From JAFGHJ01 sp964418485 (GTDB lineage Bacteria; Hydrothermota; UBA3072), in contig CAYQMH010000091.1 in NCBI GenBank assembly GCA_964418485.1, positions 1 to 6,943 on the forward strand: 6,943 bases of DNA, read 5' to 3'. The notes beneath the pieces are model-generated. The model was not told where the DNA came from. It did not search any database and saw only the letters and a program-made list of their open reading frames with translations. Position 1 is the first letter of the stretch, and each line of letters starts with the position of its first letter. The position numbers and the translations under genes were made by a program. Below are positions 1-6,375 of the stretch, piece by piece.

Positions 1-54
1 CTTACTCGACGTTTTGGGATTTTTTTCTTATTCCTATTAATAATTTTATAACAT

Positions 55-104
55 TGGGGTCAAGCTTTCCTTTTCAAATCCCAATAAACCTTCTTCACAT
101 CGAT
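55..104 (+). repeat. dispersed 50-bp repeat, copy 1
   Basis: It begins TGGGGTCAAG and ends TTCACATCGAT. It matches copy 2 (1428-1477) at 47 of 50 positions and resembles copy 3 (4021-4070). All three copies point the same way and all lie between genes. It sits downstream of the M50 gene. The minus strand is open in one frame, reading YRCEEGLLGFEKESLTP. I recall GGGGTCAGG-type sequences near Y1 (REP-associated tyrosine) transposase elements, but no such gene is in the window. Confidence 0.75.
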
Positions 105-134
105 ATCTTAGTATTTTTTTTGCGGATTAACGAA

Positions 135-171
135 TTAAAAAATCTGCACATTATTATTTAGGATACAGATT
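135..171 (-). terminator. possible terminator after the M50 protease gene
   Basis: Just after the stop codon the minus strand reads AATCTG, then a 19-nt loop, then CAGATT running into a T tract. The 6-bp stem is weak and the loop long, so this is only a candidate. Confidence 0.3.
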
Positions 172-172
172 T

Positions 173-1306
173 TTATTCTTCACCTTCTAAATCAAACTTT
201 AGAGAGAAGAATTGAACGAGGTCTTTTAAAGTGACTACCCCGATTAACTTGTCGTTTTCTACCACCATTAATCGACTGTTCCCGGTTTTGTTAATTCTTT
301 TCAGAGCTTCAATAACTTCCGTTTCCGGAGAAACCGTATTTTCGGAGGAACATTTATTTATTATGTTTTCTATTTTTGTGCTATCCCATTCTTCTCTTGG
401 TATGCTTTTGACTTCCTTAGTTGTAATACAACCTAACAACTTTACTCCTTTGACGACAGGAAACATCTTGTAGTGATGTATATAGATATAATCCTGGACA
501 AGGTCTCTTATGGTAAGAGAAGGAGGTACGGTAACAGGATCAGGCTTCATAAATTTTCTAACTTTATATCCCTGCAAAGCTTTGGTCATTTGCATTCTCC
601 TGTAAGCCATAGAGGAAGCATTTTTCATGAATAATCCTATTAATGCCCACCATATACCTGTAATGAATGCACCTCTTAGAAACGCAAAAATCCCAACTGC
701 TATTAAAAGAAATCCAAATGCGGAACCGAGATTTGAGGAAATCTTTGTTGCCCATGGGAGGTCGTCTTTTATTTTCCAGAGAGCCGCCCTGAAAACCCTT
801 CCTCCGTCAAGCGGAAAAGCGGGCAATAAATTAAATCCTGCCAGTACGAAATTCAGCCATCTTAAATAACCGAAAACTCCATTTATAGCCACTGGAAATC
901 CGTTATTCCGTCCTTGAGCGTATAAAAGAAAGAAAAATCCCCCTAAAATAATACTCATAAGAGGTCCGGCTATTGCCATTGAGAACTCTGCTTTGGGGCT
1001 GGAGGGTTCTTCTTCCATCTGGGCAACACCTCCGAATATAAAGAGTGTTATCCCTTTAATAGGCAGATTAAATTTTCTTGCAATAATCGAATGTGATAGT
1101 TCATGTAAAATTATGGATAGGAAAAGCCCTATCATACCGGCTAAGCCCATTAGCCAGTACGTAATGGTAGATAAATCTTTGTAGTAAAAAGGGAATACTC
1201 CTTTGGCAAGAGACCAGGTTATCAACACGGAAATAATCAACCAGCTCATATCAAGATCTACTTCAAAACCAAAAAGTTTAAATAATTTTATTCTTTTTCC
1301 AAACAT
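173..1306 (-). CDS. M50 site-2-protease-family membrane metalloprotease with tandem CBS domains
   Basis: The 377-residue product is an intramembrane zinc metalloprotease of the M50 family, in the subgroup with a C-terminal CBS pair. The zinc-binding HELSH motif (H68, E69, H72) lies in a hydrophobic segment, and the second metal site is in FPLDGGR, with D167 as the third ligand. By eye, hydrophobic segments fall near 18-38, 51-70, 110-130, 147-165, 195-213 and 214-230. Two CBS domains cover about 247-310 and 311-377 (second ends near LIGVVTLKDLVQFF). CBS domains in this family are thought to bind adenine nucleotides and control activity. The length is usual. The ATG start is supported by AAAGGAGG at 1316-1323, 9 nt upstream. 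It is transcribed alone, with nothing co-oriented close by. The substrate cannot be read from the sequence; relatives cleave transmembrane anti-sigma or regulatory proteins. The family call is secure, the physiological role is not. Confidence 0.93.
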   Translation of the reverse strand: MFGKRIKLFKLFGFEVDLDMSWLIISVLITWSLAKGVFPFYYKDLSTITYWLMGLAGMIGLFLSIILHELSHSIIARKFNLPIKGITLFIFGGVAQMEEEPSSPKAEFSMAIAGPLMSIILGGFFFLLYAQGRNNGFPVAINGVFGYLRWLNFVLAGFNLLPAFPLDGGRVFRAALWKIKDDLPWATKISSNLGSAFGFLLIAVGIFAFLRGAFITGIWWALIGLFMKNASSMAYRRMQMTKALQGYKVRKFMKPDPVTVPPSLTIRDLVQDYIYIHHYKMFPVVKGVKLLGCITTKEVKSIPREEWDSTKIENIINKCSSENTVSPETEVIEALKRINKTGNSRLMVVENDKLIGVVTLKDLVQFFSLKFDLEGEE

Positions 1307-1315
1307 TTTTGTTTG

Positions 1316-1323
1316 CCTCCTTT
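1316..1323 (-). promoter_or_regulatory. Shine-Dalgarno site of the M50 protease gene
   Basis: On the minus strand AAAGGAGG sits 9 nt before the ATG at 1306. It is close to the full anti-16S complement and fixes the start. I found no convincing -35/-10 pair upstream. Confidence 0.8.
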
Positions 1324-1427
1324 AAGCGTATAGGGGTAGGATTGTTTTTGAATCCATTGCTTTATACAATTATTTTTTCAAGTGTGATTACTTCTGTTTC
1401 TATATCTCCGTGCTTGTATGAATATTC

Positions 1428-1477
1428 TGGGGTCAAGCCTTGCTTTTCAAATCTCAATAAACCTTCTTCACATCGAT
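1428..1477 (+). repeat. dispersed 50-bp repeat, copy 2
   Basis: It differs from copy 1 at three positions by hand alignment. The minus strand is open in the same frame, reading YRCEEGLLRFEKQGLTP, which closely matches the translations of the other copies. It lies upstream of the M50 gene. Confidence 0.75.
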
Positions 1478-1580
1478 AACTTATAAATACAATAGCTATC
1501 GCTAGAGTTGAATAGATGAATTGTTGAATGGTTGAATAGGAATATATTAAATCATCAATGATATACATAGTATAAATTAG

Positions 1581-1620
1581 TGTACGAAATTAATATGTCA
1601 ATAGTCAGGGATTTCGTACA
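1581..1620. repeat. perfect 10-bp inverted repeat with 20-nt centre
   Basis: TGTACGAAAT at 1581-1590 is the exact reverse complement of ATTTCGTACA at 1611-1620, around a 20-nt AT-rich loop. It lies far from any gene start. It could be a hairpin RNA, the two ends of a very small mobile sequence, or a remnant. Confidence 0.7.
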
Positions 1621-1715
1621 GTTGATTGGTTAATTAGGTGATTGGGTAATTGGTGAGTAAAAGGGAGCAGAGAGCAGTTAAAAATCAAAAAAGTACGAAG
1701 AAGTCAAGTCTTTTT

Positions 1716-1762
1716 ACCGGATACCGGTTCCTAGATATCAGATACCGGGGACCAGATACCAG
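1716..1762. repeat. degenerate GATACC/ATACCGG repeat cluster
   Basis: ATACC recurs at spacings of about 9 to 25 nt, often as GATACC and joined to CGG or CAG, including the palindromic ACCGGATACCGGT. It looks like a decayed short-period tandem array. Confidence 0.6.
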
Positions 1763-1784
1763 TTAAAAAATGACCGCGGACGGA

Positions 1785-1797
1785 GATGCTTCGCATC
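1785..1797. repeat. small hairpin, GATGC-TTC-GCATC
   Basis: A perfect 5-bp stem encloses a TTC loop, in a locally GC-rich patch (CCGCGGACGG just before it) inside otherwise AT-rich spacer. There is no T tract, so it is not an evident terminator. Confidence 0.5.
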
Positions 1798-1808
1798 GGT
1801 GAATTGGT

Positions 1809-1866
1809 GAAATGGTAAAATGGTCGAATAGTAAAAACAAATAGAAATCCTGTAAATCCTGTCGGA
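1809..1866 (+). repeat. AT-rich plus ATCCTGT composite module, copy A
   Basis: AATGGT/GAATAGT-type repeats run into an A-rich stretch and then two tandem ATCCTGT units ending in GTCGGA. The same order of parts occurs at 4089-4162. It lies immediately downstream of the ABC permease gene. Confidence 0.6.
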
Positions 1867-1867
1867 T

Positions 1868-1893
1868 GTGGTTTCGTTTCGACTGAAAACCAC
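1868..1893 (-). terminator. hairpin at the end of the ABC operon
   Basis: GTGGTTT (1868-1874) and AAACCAC (1887-1893) form a perfect 7-bp stem that begins at the last base of the permease stop codon. There is no T tract on the minus strand, so it may protect the 3' end or terminate weakly. Confidence 0.35.
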
Positions 1894-3101
1894 TAACTTT
1901 TTCTCAGAAGCTTATAAACTTCTCGAAATTTAAGAGGTTTCCCAACAAGGAGCATGGAAAGTCTGTAAACTTTCCCTGCGAGGAGTATTATAAGCCACGA
2001 GGTTAATACTAAAAGAAAAACCGAAACGATAGATTGCCACAGAGGAACAGTGGATATTGCAAGGCGGAGTGGCATTATCAGTGGTGTGAAAAAAGGTATT
2101 AGAGAAGATATAACCGAAACTATAGAAGATGGATTTTGCATTACCCAGAAGAAAGACAGAAAATATGGGATAAGAATAATTATTATCCCTGCAGTCAATG
2201 CCTGGTTTACCTCCTCCTCTCTATTCACGGTGGATACGAATAAAATAATGAAGAAGGTGTATAGTGTGTATCCGAAAATAAATGCAAATAAAAAGTAAAG
2301 AATAACACCAGGAGATAAAGAAAAATCTAAAGAATGGCTTAAAAATATAAGCGGATAATTTAAAAAGGTTATCCCAATTAGTCCCCAGACGGCAAGCAAT
2401 AGTATTACGGTTACTGAAATACCAAGAAATTTTCCGAAAAGTAATTTTTGAGGAGTAATATCGGATATTATTAACTCTATTATGCCGTTTAATTTCTCTT
2501 CAATTACGCTTCTCGCCATCAGTTGAGAGGCTAAAATAATAAACATATAAAGGAAAACAACCATGAAAAGGCCAACTATGAGCATTTCTCCCCCACTGCT
2601 TTTTTCCCCGCCTTCTGTTATTTTCTTCGGGACCAGATTAATTCCCTTGCTTAGTTCATCTGCGAATGAAAGATTAAGCCCTCTTTCTTTAAGCTTCAAT
2701 TTAATAGTTCCCTTACGGAGAATTTCTCTCAAAGGCCAAAGTTCAAGGTTAAGAGAACTGCTGTAGTAAATAATCTCACCGGAGTCCGGGTTTTGAGGTA
2801 TCACAATAAAGCCCTTTATGTTTTTCCCCCACATTTGTTCAACTGCTTCTACGGAATCCATCTGTATTAAATTATACCTTTCGGTACTTTCGAGATAATT
2901 AATGATTTCTTTAGAATGATCCACAATACCTATTTTATAAGTTTCTTTGTCCTTCAAATTTGAAAATCCTTCAGGAGTAAAAGAAGAAATCAATATAAGT
3001 ATCCCTATACCGATTACAGGTAGTGCAAGAAAAACACGAAACCACTTACTTCTGACATACTTAAGAAATTCTTTTTTTGCTATTATTAGGGATTTATTCA
3101 T
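1893..3101 (-). CDS. ABC-2 type (NatB-like) transporter permease
   Basis: This 402-residue protein is the membrane half of an ABC exporter, paired with the ATPase encoded just upstream. It begins with the KKEFLKYVRSKWF amphipathic segment typical of the family. One transmembrane helix (about 22-40) is followed by a large extracytoplasmic domain (41-172), then hydrophobic segments near 173-192, 225-247, 265-290, 302-322 and 355-376, with a weaker one around 325-345. The hallmark cytoplasmic motif EEKLNGIIELIISDITPQKL (201-220) precedes GKFLG and matches NatB and related ABC-2 permeases. The start overlaps the ATPase stop by 8 bp (ATGAATAA) and has AAGGA at 3110-3114, so translation is probably coupled. 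NatAB relatives export sodium, but the fold also serves drugs and polysaccharides, so the substrate is unassigned. Confidence 0.9.
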   Translation of the reverse strand: MNKSLIIAKKEFLKYVRSKWFRVFLALPVIGIGILILISSFTPEGFSNLKDKETYKIGIVDHSKEIINYLESTERYNLIQMDSVEAVEQMWGKNIKGFIVIPQNPDSGEIIYYSSSLNLELWPLREILRKGTIKLKLKERGLNLSFADELSKGINLVPKKITEGGEKSSGGEMLIVGLFMVVFLYMFIILASQLMARSVIEEKLNGIIELIISDITPQKLLFGKFLGISVTVILLLAVWGLIGITFLNYPLIFLSHSLDFSLSPGVILYFLFAFIFGYTLYTFFIILFVSTVNREEEVNQALTAGIIIILIPYFLSFFWVMQNPSSIVSVISSLIPFFTPLIMPLRLAISTVPLWQSIVSVFLLVLTSWLIILLAGKVYRLSMLLVGKPLKFREVYKLLRKS

Positions 3102-3951
3102 TGCCGATTTCCTTTATGAAAATATCTTCCAGGGAAGGTGATATCAAACGAAACTCAAAAACTTCCGTTAACTCTGTTAGTTCTGTAAGCAATTTACCGG
3201 GACCTTTCGCTGCTTTTATTATGAATCCCTCTTCTTTACGCTCTATAATTTTTATATCTTCCAACTTGTCAACAACTGATTTATTTTTAACGTCTAAATA
3301 TATTTCATCGCTTTTATGTGATTCTTTCAATTCTTTAAGGCTGCCGCCATATATTTTTTTTCCCTTTCTAATAAGGCAAACGGTGTTGCAGAGTTGTTCT
3401 GCCTGTTCCATCCAGTGCGTGGAAAGCAACACAGTTTTACCTCTTGTTTTCAATTCGGCAATCATTTCTCTTAGTCCTTTAATTGCAATAGGATCAAGCC
3501 CTGTAAAGGGTTCATCAAGAATTAAAAATTGCGGGTCATGTAGTACGCTTATCAAAATATGCAATCTCTGCTTTAGCCCTTTTGATAGCGATTGAACTTT
3601 ATCTTGCTTTCTGTCGGATAAATCCAGTTTTTGCAGCCAGAAATTCATCTGTTTCTCGATTTCTTTTTTATCCATACCGCGAAGTGCCCCGAAGAAATAT
3701 ATCAATTCGTCAATTCGCATAGTTGGATAAAGCCCTCTCTCTTCAGGCAGGTATCCGATACGGTTAAAAGTCGATTTTACTTCTCCTTCATCCGGAAAGA
3801 TGATCGAAAGTATTATTCGTATGGTGGTTGTTTTCCCTGAGCCGTTCGGCCCAAGCAAACCAAAGACATCTCCTTTTTCAATATCGAAAGAAAGCCCTTT
3901 CAAAGCCTCCACATCTCCATATTTCTTACTTATATTTTTTACTGAGAGCAT
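3094..3951 (-). CDS. ABC transporter ATP-binding protein (NatA-like)
   Basis: The 285-residue protein is the energising subunit of the two-gene exporter. All nucleotide-binding elements are present: Walker A GPNGSGKTT (34-42), a Q-loop region replaced by YLPEERGLYP (67-76), signature LSKGLKQRL (122-130), Walker B LILDEP with catalytic E147 (143-148), D-loop GLDP (151-154) and the switch histidine H179. The signature has K in place of the more frequent G or S of LSGGQ, common in this NatA-type group. The C-terminal region (about 215-285) ends in SPSLEDIFI, the usual tail of the group (DUF4162-like). No Shine-Dalgarno sequence precedes the ATG, and no alternative in-frame start exists before the stop at 3982-3984. 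The promoter lies directly against the start, implying a leaderless message. It is the first gene of the operon. Confidence 0.93.
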   Translation of the reverse strand: MLSVKNISKKYGDVEALKGLSFDIEKGDVFGLLGPNGSGKTTTIRIILSIIFPDEGEVKSTFNRIGYLPEERGLYPTMRIDELIYFFGALRGMDKKEIEKQMNFWLQKLDLSDRKQDKVQSLSKGLKQRLHILISVLHDPQFLILDEPFTGLDPIAIKGLREMIAELKTRGKTVLLSTHWMEQAEQLCNTVCLIRKGKKIYGGSLKELKESHKSDEIYLDVKNKSVVDKLEDIKIIERKEEGFIIKAAKGPGKLLTELTELTEVFEFRLISPSLEDIFIKEIGNE

Positions 3952-3956
3952 ATCGA

Positions 3957-3985
3957 ATGATAAATTAAGAAGAATAAATAGTCAA
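3957..3985 (-). promoter_or_regulatory. sigma70-like promoter of the ABC operon, leaderless
   Basis: On the minus strand TTGACT (3980-3985) is separated by exactly 17 bp from TATCAT (3957-3962); each hexamer matches consensus at five of six positions. Counting from the -10 box puts the transcript start at about 3950-3951, the first bases of the ATG at 3951. This agrees with the missing ribosome site. Confidence 0.65.
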
Positions 3986-4020
3986 GAGTTCGATACTCAA
4001 GAATTGGGTCTCTATGTCTT

Positions 4021-4070
4021 TGGGGTCAGGGCTTGCTTTTTGAATTTCAATAAACCTTTTTCACATTGTA
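4021..4070 (+). repeat. dispersed 50-bp repeat, copy 3
   Basis: It begins TGGGGTCAGGGCTTGC and is the most diverged copy, matching copy 2 at about 41 of 50 positions by hand. The minus strand stays open in the shared frame, reading LQCEKGLLKFKKQALTP. Confidence 0.7.
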
Positions 4071-4088
4071 GATTCTACGAATCTAAGA

Positions 4089-4162
4089 CAAATGGTCAAA
4101 TAGGAAAATAGCCAAATAGTTAAAACAAAAGAATCCTGTCTATCCTGTTAATCCTGTCGAAT
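4089..4162 (+). repeat. AT-rich plus ATCCTGT composite module, copy B
   Basis: AAATGGTCAAATAGG-type repeats run through TAAAACAAAAG into three tandem ATCCTGT units of 9 nt period, ending GTCGAAT. The order matches copy A at 1809-1866, which has two ATCCTGT units. Confidence 0.6.
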
Positions 4163-4165
4163 TTA

Positions 4166-4234
4166 GTTAATGGGTGGGTGTGTTGGTGTGTTTTCTTTAA
4201 CTGTCCAACCGTCTAACTGACCAACAGACTAACA
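4166..4234. repeat. G/T-rich tract followed by CTAAC/CCAAC repeats
   Basis: A GGGTGGGTGTGTTGGTGTG tract (4171-4190) is followed by degenerate repeats of CCAAC, CTAAC and CTGACC (4200-4234). Short parts such as GTTGGT and ACCAAC are complementary, so a loose stem-loop is possible. Confidence 0.45.
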
Positions 4235-4271
4235 TTAAAAAAACTCTGTGTCTCAGTGTGAGAATCCATCC

Positions 4272-4300
4272 TTGACAATATAACTCGATTTCCTTACTTT
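4272..4300 (+). promoter_or_regulatory. probable promoter of the arabinofuranosidase gene
   Basis: A perfect TTGACA (4272-4277) is 17 bp from TACTTT (4295-4300), which matches the -10 consensus at only three positions, including the important second A and last T. The predicted start near 4307 would give a leader of about 57 nt. Confidence 0.5.
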
Positions 4301-4325
4301 TCAGATAAGATAACGATTTTTCTAT

Positions 4326-4367
4326 ATGAAAAAAGGAGTACATTTAATCAAAAAGGAGTTAATATGA
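4326..4367 (+). CDS. possible 13-codon upstream ORF coupled to the GH51 gene
   Basis: An ATG at 4326 opens a frame reading MKKGVHLIKKELI that stops at 4365-4367, overlapping the arabinofuranosidase ATG as ATGA. The Shine-Dalgarno of the main gene lies inside it. The upstream ORF has no good ribosome site of its own. It may be chance, but the arrangement is the classic one for translational coupling. Confidence 0.3.
   Translation: MKKGVHLIKKELI
4352..4358 (+). promoter_or_regulatory. Shine-Dalgarno site of the GH51 gene, with an upstream duplicate
   Basis: AAAGGAG stands 5 nt before the ATG at 4364. The same AAAAAGGAGT string occurs exactly 20 nt earlier (4330-4339). Confidence 0.75.
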
Positions 4368-6340
4368 CGAAAAAATCTTTTTTACTCGTTTGTATTTTAA
4401 TGATATTTTTGCTGCCATCAGTTTTGTCCGCGGAAGCCTCTATTAAAATAAATACAGAAAAAAGAGGAGAACCGATCTCTGAATACATCTACGGTCAATT
4501 CATCGAACATCTGGGGAAATGTATATACGGCGGGTTGTGGGCTGAAATGCTTATGGACCGTAAATTTTATTATGAAATTAAAGACGAATTCGCCCCCTGG
4601 GCTTACAGGAACGAACCTTACTGGGATACAGACTATTATAGATATTTAAACGCTTCGCCCTGGCAAGTAATGGGCCCGGAAGGAACAGTTACAATGGATT
4701 CTGTTAATCCCTATACGGGAAAACATTCTCCGGTTATCCATGGGACTAAAAGTAATTCAAAAACCGGTATTAAACAATCATGGCTTACTTTGAAGAAAGG
4801 TCAGAAATACGTAGGTAGAATAATTCTTGCCGGAGATAAAAAAGCCGCGCCTGTAACAGTACAACTTGTTCTTAAAAACGGTAAGACCCTATCCCGGAAG
4901 ATTAAAAATATATCTTCGGAATATAAAGAATATCCTCTGGAATTTGTTGCCCCTGAATCGTGCGGGGATGTCGAGTTAGAAATATTCACTAAAAATGAAG
5001 GAAAATTTAAAATCGGTACTATTTCACTGATGCCCTCGGATAACATCAAAGGATGGAGAAAAGATGTAATTAGCCTATTAAAAGAACTAAACGCGCCTGT
5101 TTATCGCTGGCCGGGGGGAAATTTTGTAAGCGGATACAACTGGAGAGACGGTATCGGGGAGCGGCGCGATAAACGTCCGCCTCGAAAAAATCCCGCCTGG
5201 CAAGGAGTAGAATCCAATGATGTAGGCATACATGAATATATGGAACTAATGGAAATGATCGATGCAGAACCATTTATTGCTGTAAATACCGGTTTGGGTA
5301 CAGTAGAAGAAGTCGCGGAAGAAGTCGAGTATTGCAATGGCTCTAAAGACACATCCCTCGGAAAATCGCGGGCAAAAAACGGTCATCCCCAGCCCTATAA
5401 TGTTAAATGGTGGGCGATTGGGAATGAGATGTATGGGGATTGGCAGTTAGGGCACATGCCTATCGAGAAATATACACAAAAACACAATGAGGCAGTAAAG
5501 GCTATGAGAAAAGTGGATGATAATATCAAACCTATCGCTGTGGGTGAGGTAGGAGAGTGGAGCCAAAAAATGCTGGGAAACAGTTCCGATTATATGAGCC
5601 TTATCAGCGAACATATCTATATGAAAGAAAAAGTAAATGTAACCGAACATACAGCGCAGTTAGCAGATGCTATACGGGGAAAGGCAGACGCGCATAGAAA
5701 ATACAGAAAAGAAATCAAAAACCTGGAAGAGAAGAACATCGATATTGCTATGGATGAATGGAATTACTGGTATGGAGATTATATTTACGGCGAATTGGGA
5801 GTTCGTTACCATACGAGAGATGCTATCGGTATCGCCAGAGCTTTTCATGAATACTATAGAAATAGCGATATCATATATATGGCTAACTATGCTCAAACCG
5901 TAAATGTTATCGGTGCTATAAAAACAAACGATACTACTTCAACTTTTGCTGCAACCGGTATGGTTTTGAAATTATACGGAAACTCTTTTGGTTCTATCCC
6001 CGTCGAAATATCAGGTGACGCGGGAGCTTTGGATATCTTTTCAGCTTTAACAAAAAACAAGGATTCAATAACCATTTCGATTGTCAATCCCACGGGAAGT
6101 GATCAAAAATTAAATATAAATCTTCCGGAGGTCGGGAATAAATTGGAAGCAATAAAGTGGGAGATACATCATCCTAATCCTGCAGCATATAATGAACCAG
6201 GAAAAAAACCTGAGATAAACATAATCAAAAAAAATGTTAACATAGATCTAAATAATCTACTAATTAAAAAGTATTCAATAGTTTTATATGCAATGCCTCT
6301 GCCCTATAAAATAAAGGGTATAATATATAAAGGGGAATGA
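4364..6340 (+). CDS. secreted GH51 alpha-L-arabinofuranosidase
   Basis: The 658-residue enzyme belongs to glycoside hydrolase family 51 and should release terminal alpha-L-arabinofuranosyl groups from arabinoxylan, arabinan or their oligosaccharides, retaining the anomeric configuration. A type I signal peptide covers residues 1-23 (KK, hydrophobic core, cleavage after VLSA or LSAEA). The only cysteine there, C10, is mid-core and not a lipobox. The N-terminal family motif YGQFIEHLGKCIYGGLWAEM is at 43-62. A beta-sandwich, CBM4/9-like insert spans about 100-222. The barrel carries YRWPGGNFVSGYNWRDGIG (247-265), the acid/base glutamate E355 in WWAIGNEMYG, and the nucleophile E465 in IAMDEWNYWYG. 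The C-terminal beta domain follows from about 510. The tail extends some 14 residues beyond the usual ending near SIVLY. It stands alone, divergent from the ABC operon and without sugar-transport or arabinose genes beside it. Confidence 0.93.
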   Translation: MTKKSFLLVCILMIFLLPSVLSAEASIKINTEKRGEPISEYIYGQFIEHLGKCIYGGLWAEMLMDRKFYYEIKDEFAPWAYRNEPYWDTDYYRYLNASPWQVMGPEGTVTMDSVNPYTGKHSPVIHGTKSNSKTGIKQSWLTLKKGQKYVGRIILAGDKKAAPVTVQLVLKNGKTLSRKIKNISSEYKEYPLEFVAPESCGDVELEIFTKNEGKFKIGTISLMPSDNIKGWRKDVISLLKELNAPVYRWPGGNFVSGYNWRDGIGERRDKRPPRKNPAWQGVESNDVGIHEYMELMEMIDAEPFIAVNTGLGTVEEVAEEVEYCNGSKDTSLGKSRAKNGHPQPYNVKWWAIGNEMYGDWQLGHMPIEKYTQKHNEAVKAMRKVDDNIKPIAVGEVGEWSQKMLGNSSDYMSLISEHIYMKEKVNVTEHTAQLADAIRGKADAHRKYRKEIKNLEEKNIDIAMDEWNYWYGDYIYGELGVRYHTRDAIGIARAFHEYYRNSDIIYMANYAQTVNVIGAIKTNDTTSTFAATGMVLKLYGNSFGSIPVEISGDAGALDIFSALTKNKDSITISIVNPTGSDQKLNINLPEVGNKLEAIKWEIHHPNPAAYNEPGKKPEINIIKKNVNIDLNNLLIKKYSIVLYAMPLPYKIKGIIYKGE

Positions 6341-6345
6341 ACCTT

Positions 6346-6365
6346 TTTCTGATTCAGAAATTTTT
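6346..6365 (+). terminator. possible terminator after the GH51 gene
   Basis: TTTCTG, loop ATT, CAGAAA form a 6-bp stem followed by five T residues, beginning 5 bp after the stop codon. The stem is AT-rich and short, but position and T tract fit intrinsic termination. Confidence 0.45.
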
Positions 6366-6375
6366 CACATCAGTA

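Larger units (their letters stand above)
1307..1892. other. 586-bp non-coding spacer rich in degenerate repeats
   Basis: The spacer lies between the leftward permease and the leftward protease genes. It holds the M50 ribosome site, repeat copy 2, GTTGAATAG-like repeats near 1507-1545, a 10-bp inverted repeat (1581-1620), GATTGGTTAATTAGGTG-type repeats (1622-1655), a GATACC-based cluster (1716-1762), a small hairpin (1785-1797) and an AATGGT/ATCCTGT module (1809-1866). The one reading frame of 68 codons (1362-1568, minus) has no ribosome site, runs through repeat copy 2 and resembles no family I know, so I treat it as non-coding. Confidence 0.75.
3952..4363. other. 412-bp divergent intergenic region
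   Basis: It separates the leftward ABC operon from the rightward arabinofuranosidase gene. It contains the ABC promoter at its left edge, repeat copy 3, composite module copy B, G/T-rich and CCAAC-type repeats (4166-4234), a CTCTGTGTCTCAGTGTGAG stretch (4244-4262), and the promoter and leader of the arabinofuranosidase gene at its right edge. I see no RNA gene or riboswitch in it. Confidence 0.7.

Noticed and set aside
117..148. TGCGGATT/AATCTGCA inverted repeat as a terminator
   Set aside because: The stem has a mismatch on the minus strand and is followed there by A residues rather than T; on the plus strand no gene precedes it.
1362..1568. 68-codon minus-strand reading frame in the spacer
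   Set aside because: It has no Shine-Dalgarno site and is partly composed of the dispersed 50-bp repeat; no family resemblance.
3077..3595. 172-codon plus-strand reading frame opposite the ABC genes
   Set aside because: It is antisense to the well-supported ATPase and permease start, has no ribosome site and no recognisable domain.
4131..4162. Tandem ATCCTGT units as a CRISPR array
   Set aside because: Units are only 7 nt with 2-nt gaps; there are no spacers of CRISPR length and no cas genes.
4370..4435. Lipoprotein signal on the GH51 enzyme
   Set aside because: The only nearby cysteine, C10, is in the hydrophobic core and lacks a lipobox; an ordinary type I cleavage site near residue 23 fits better.
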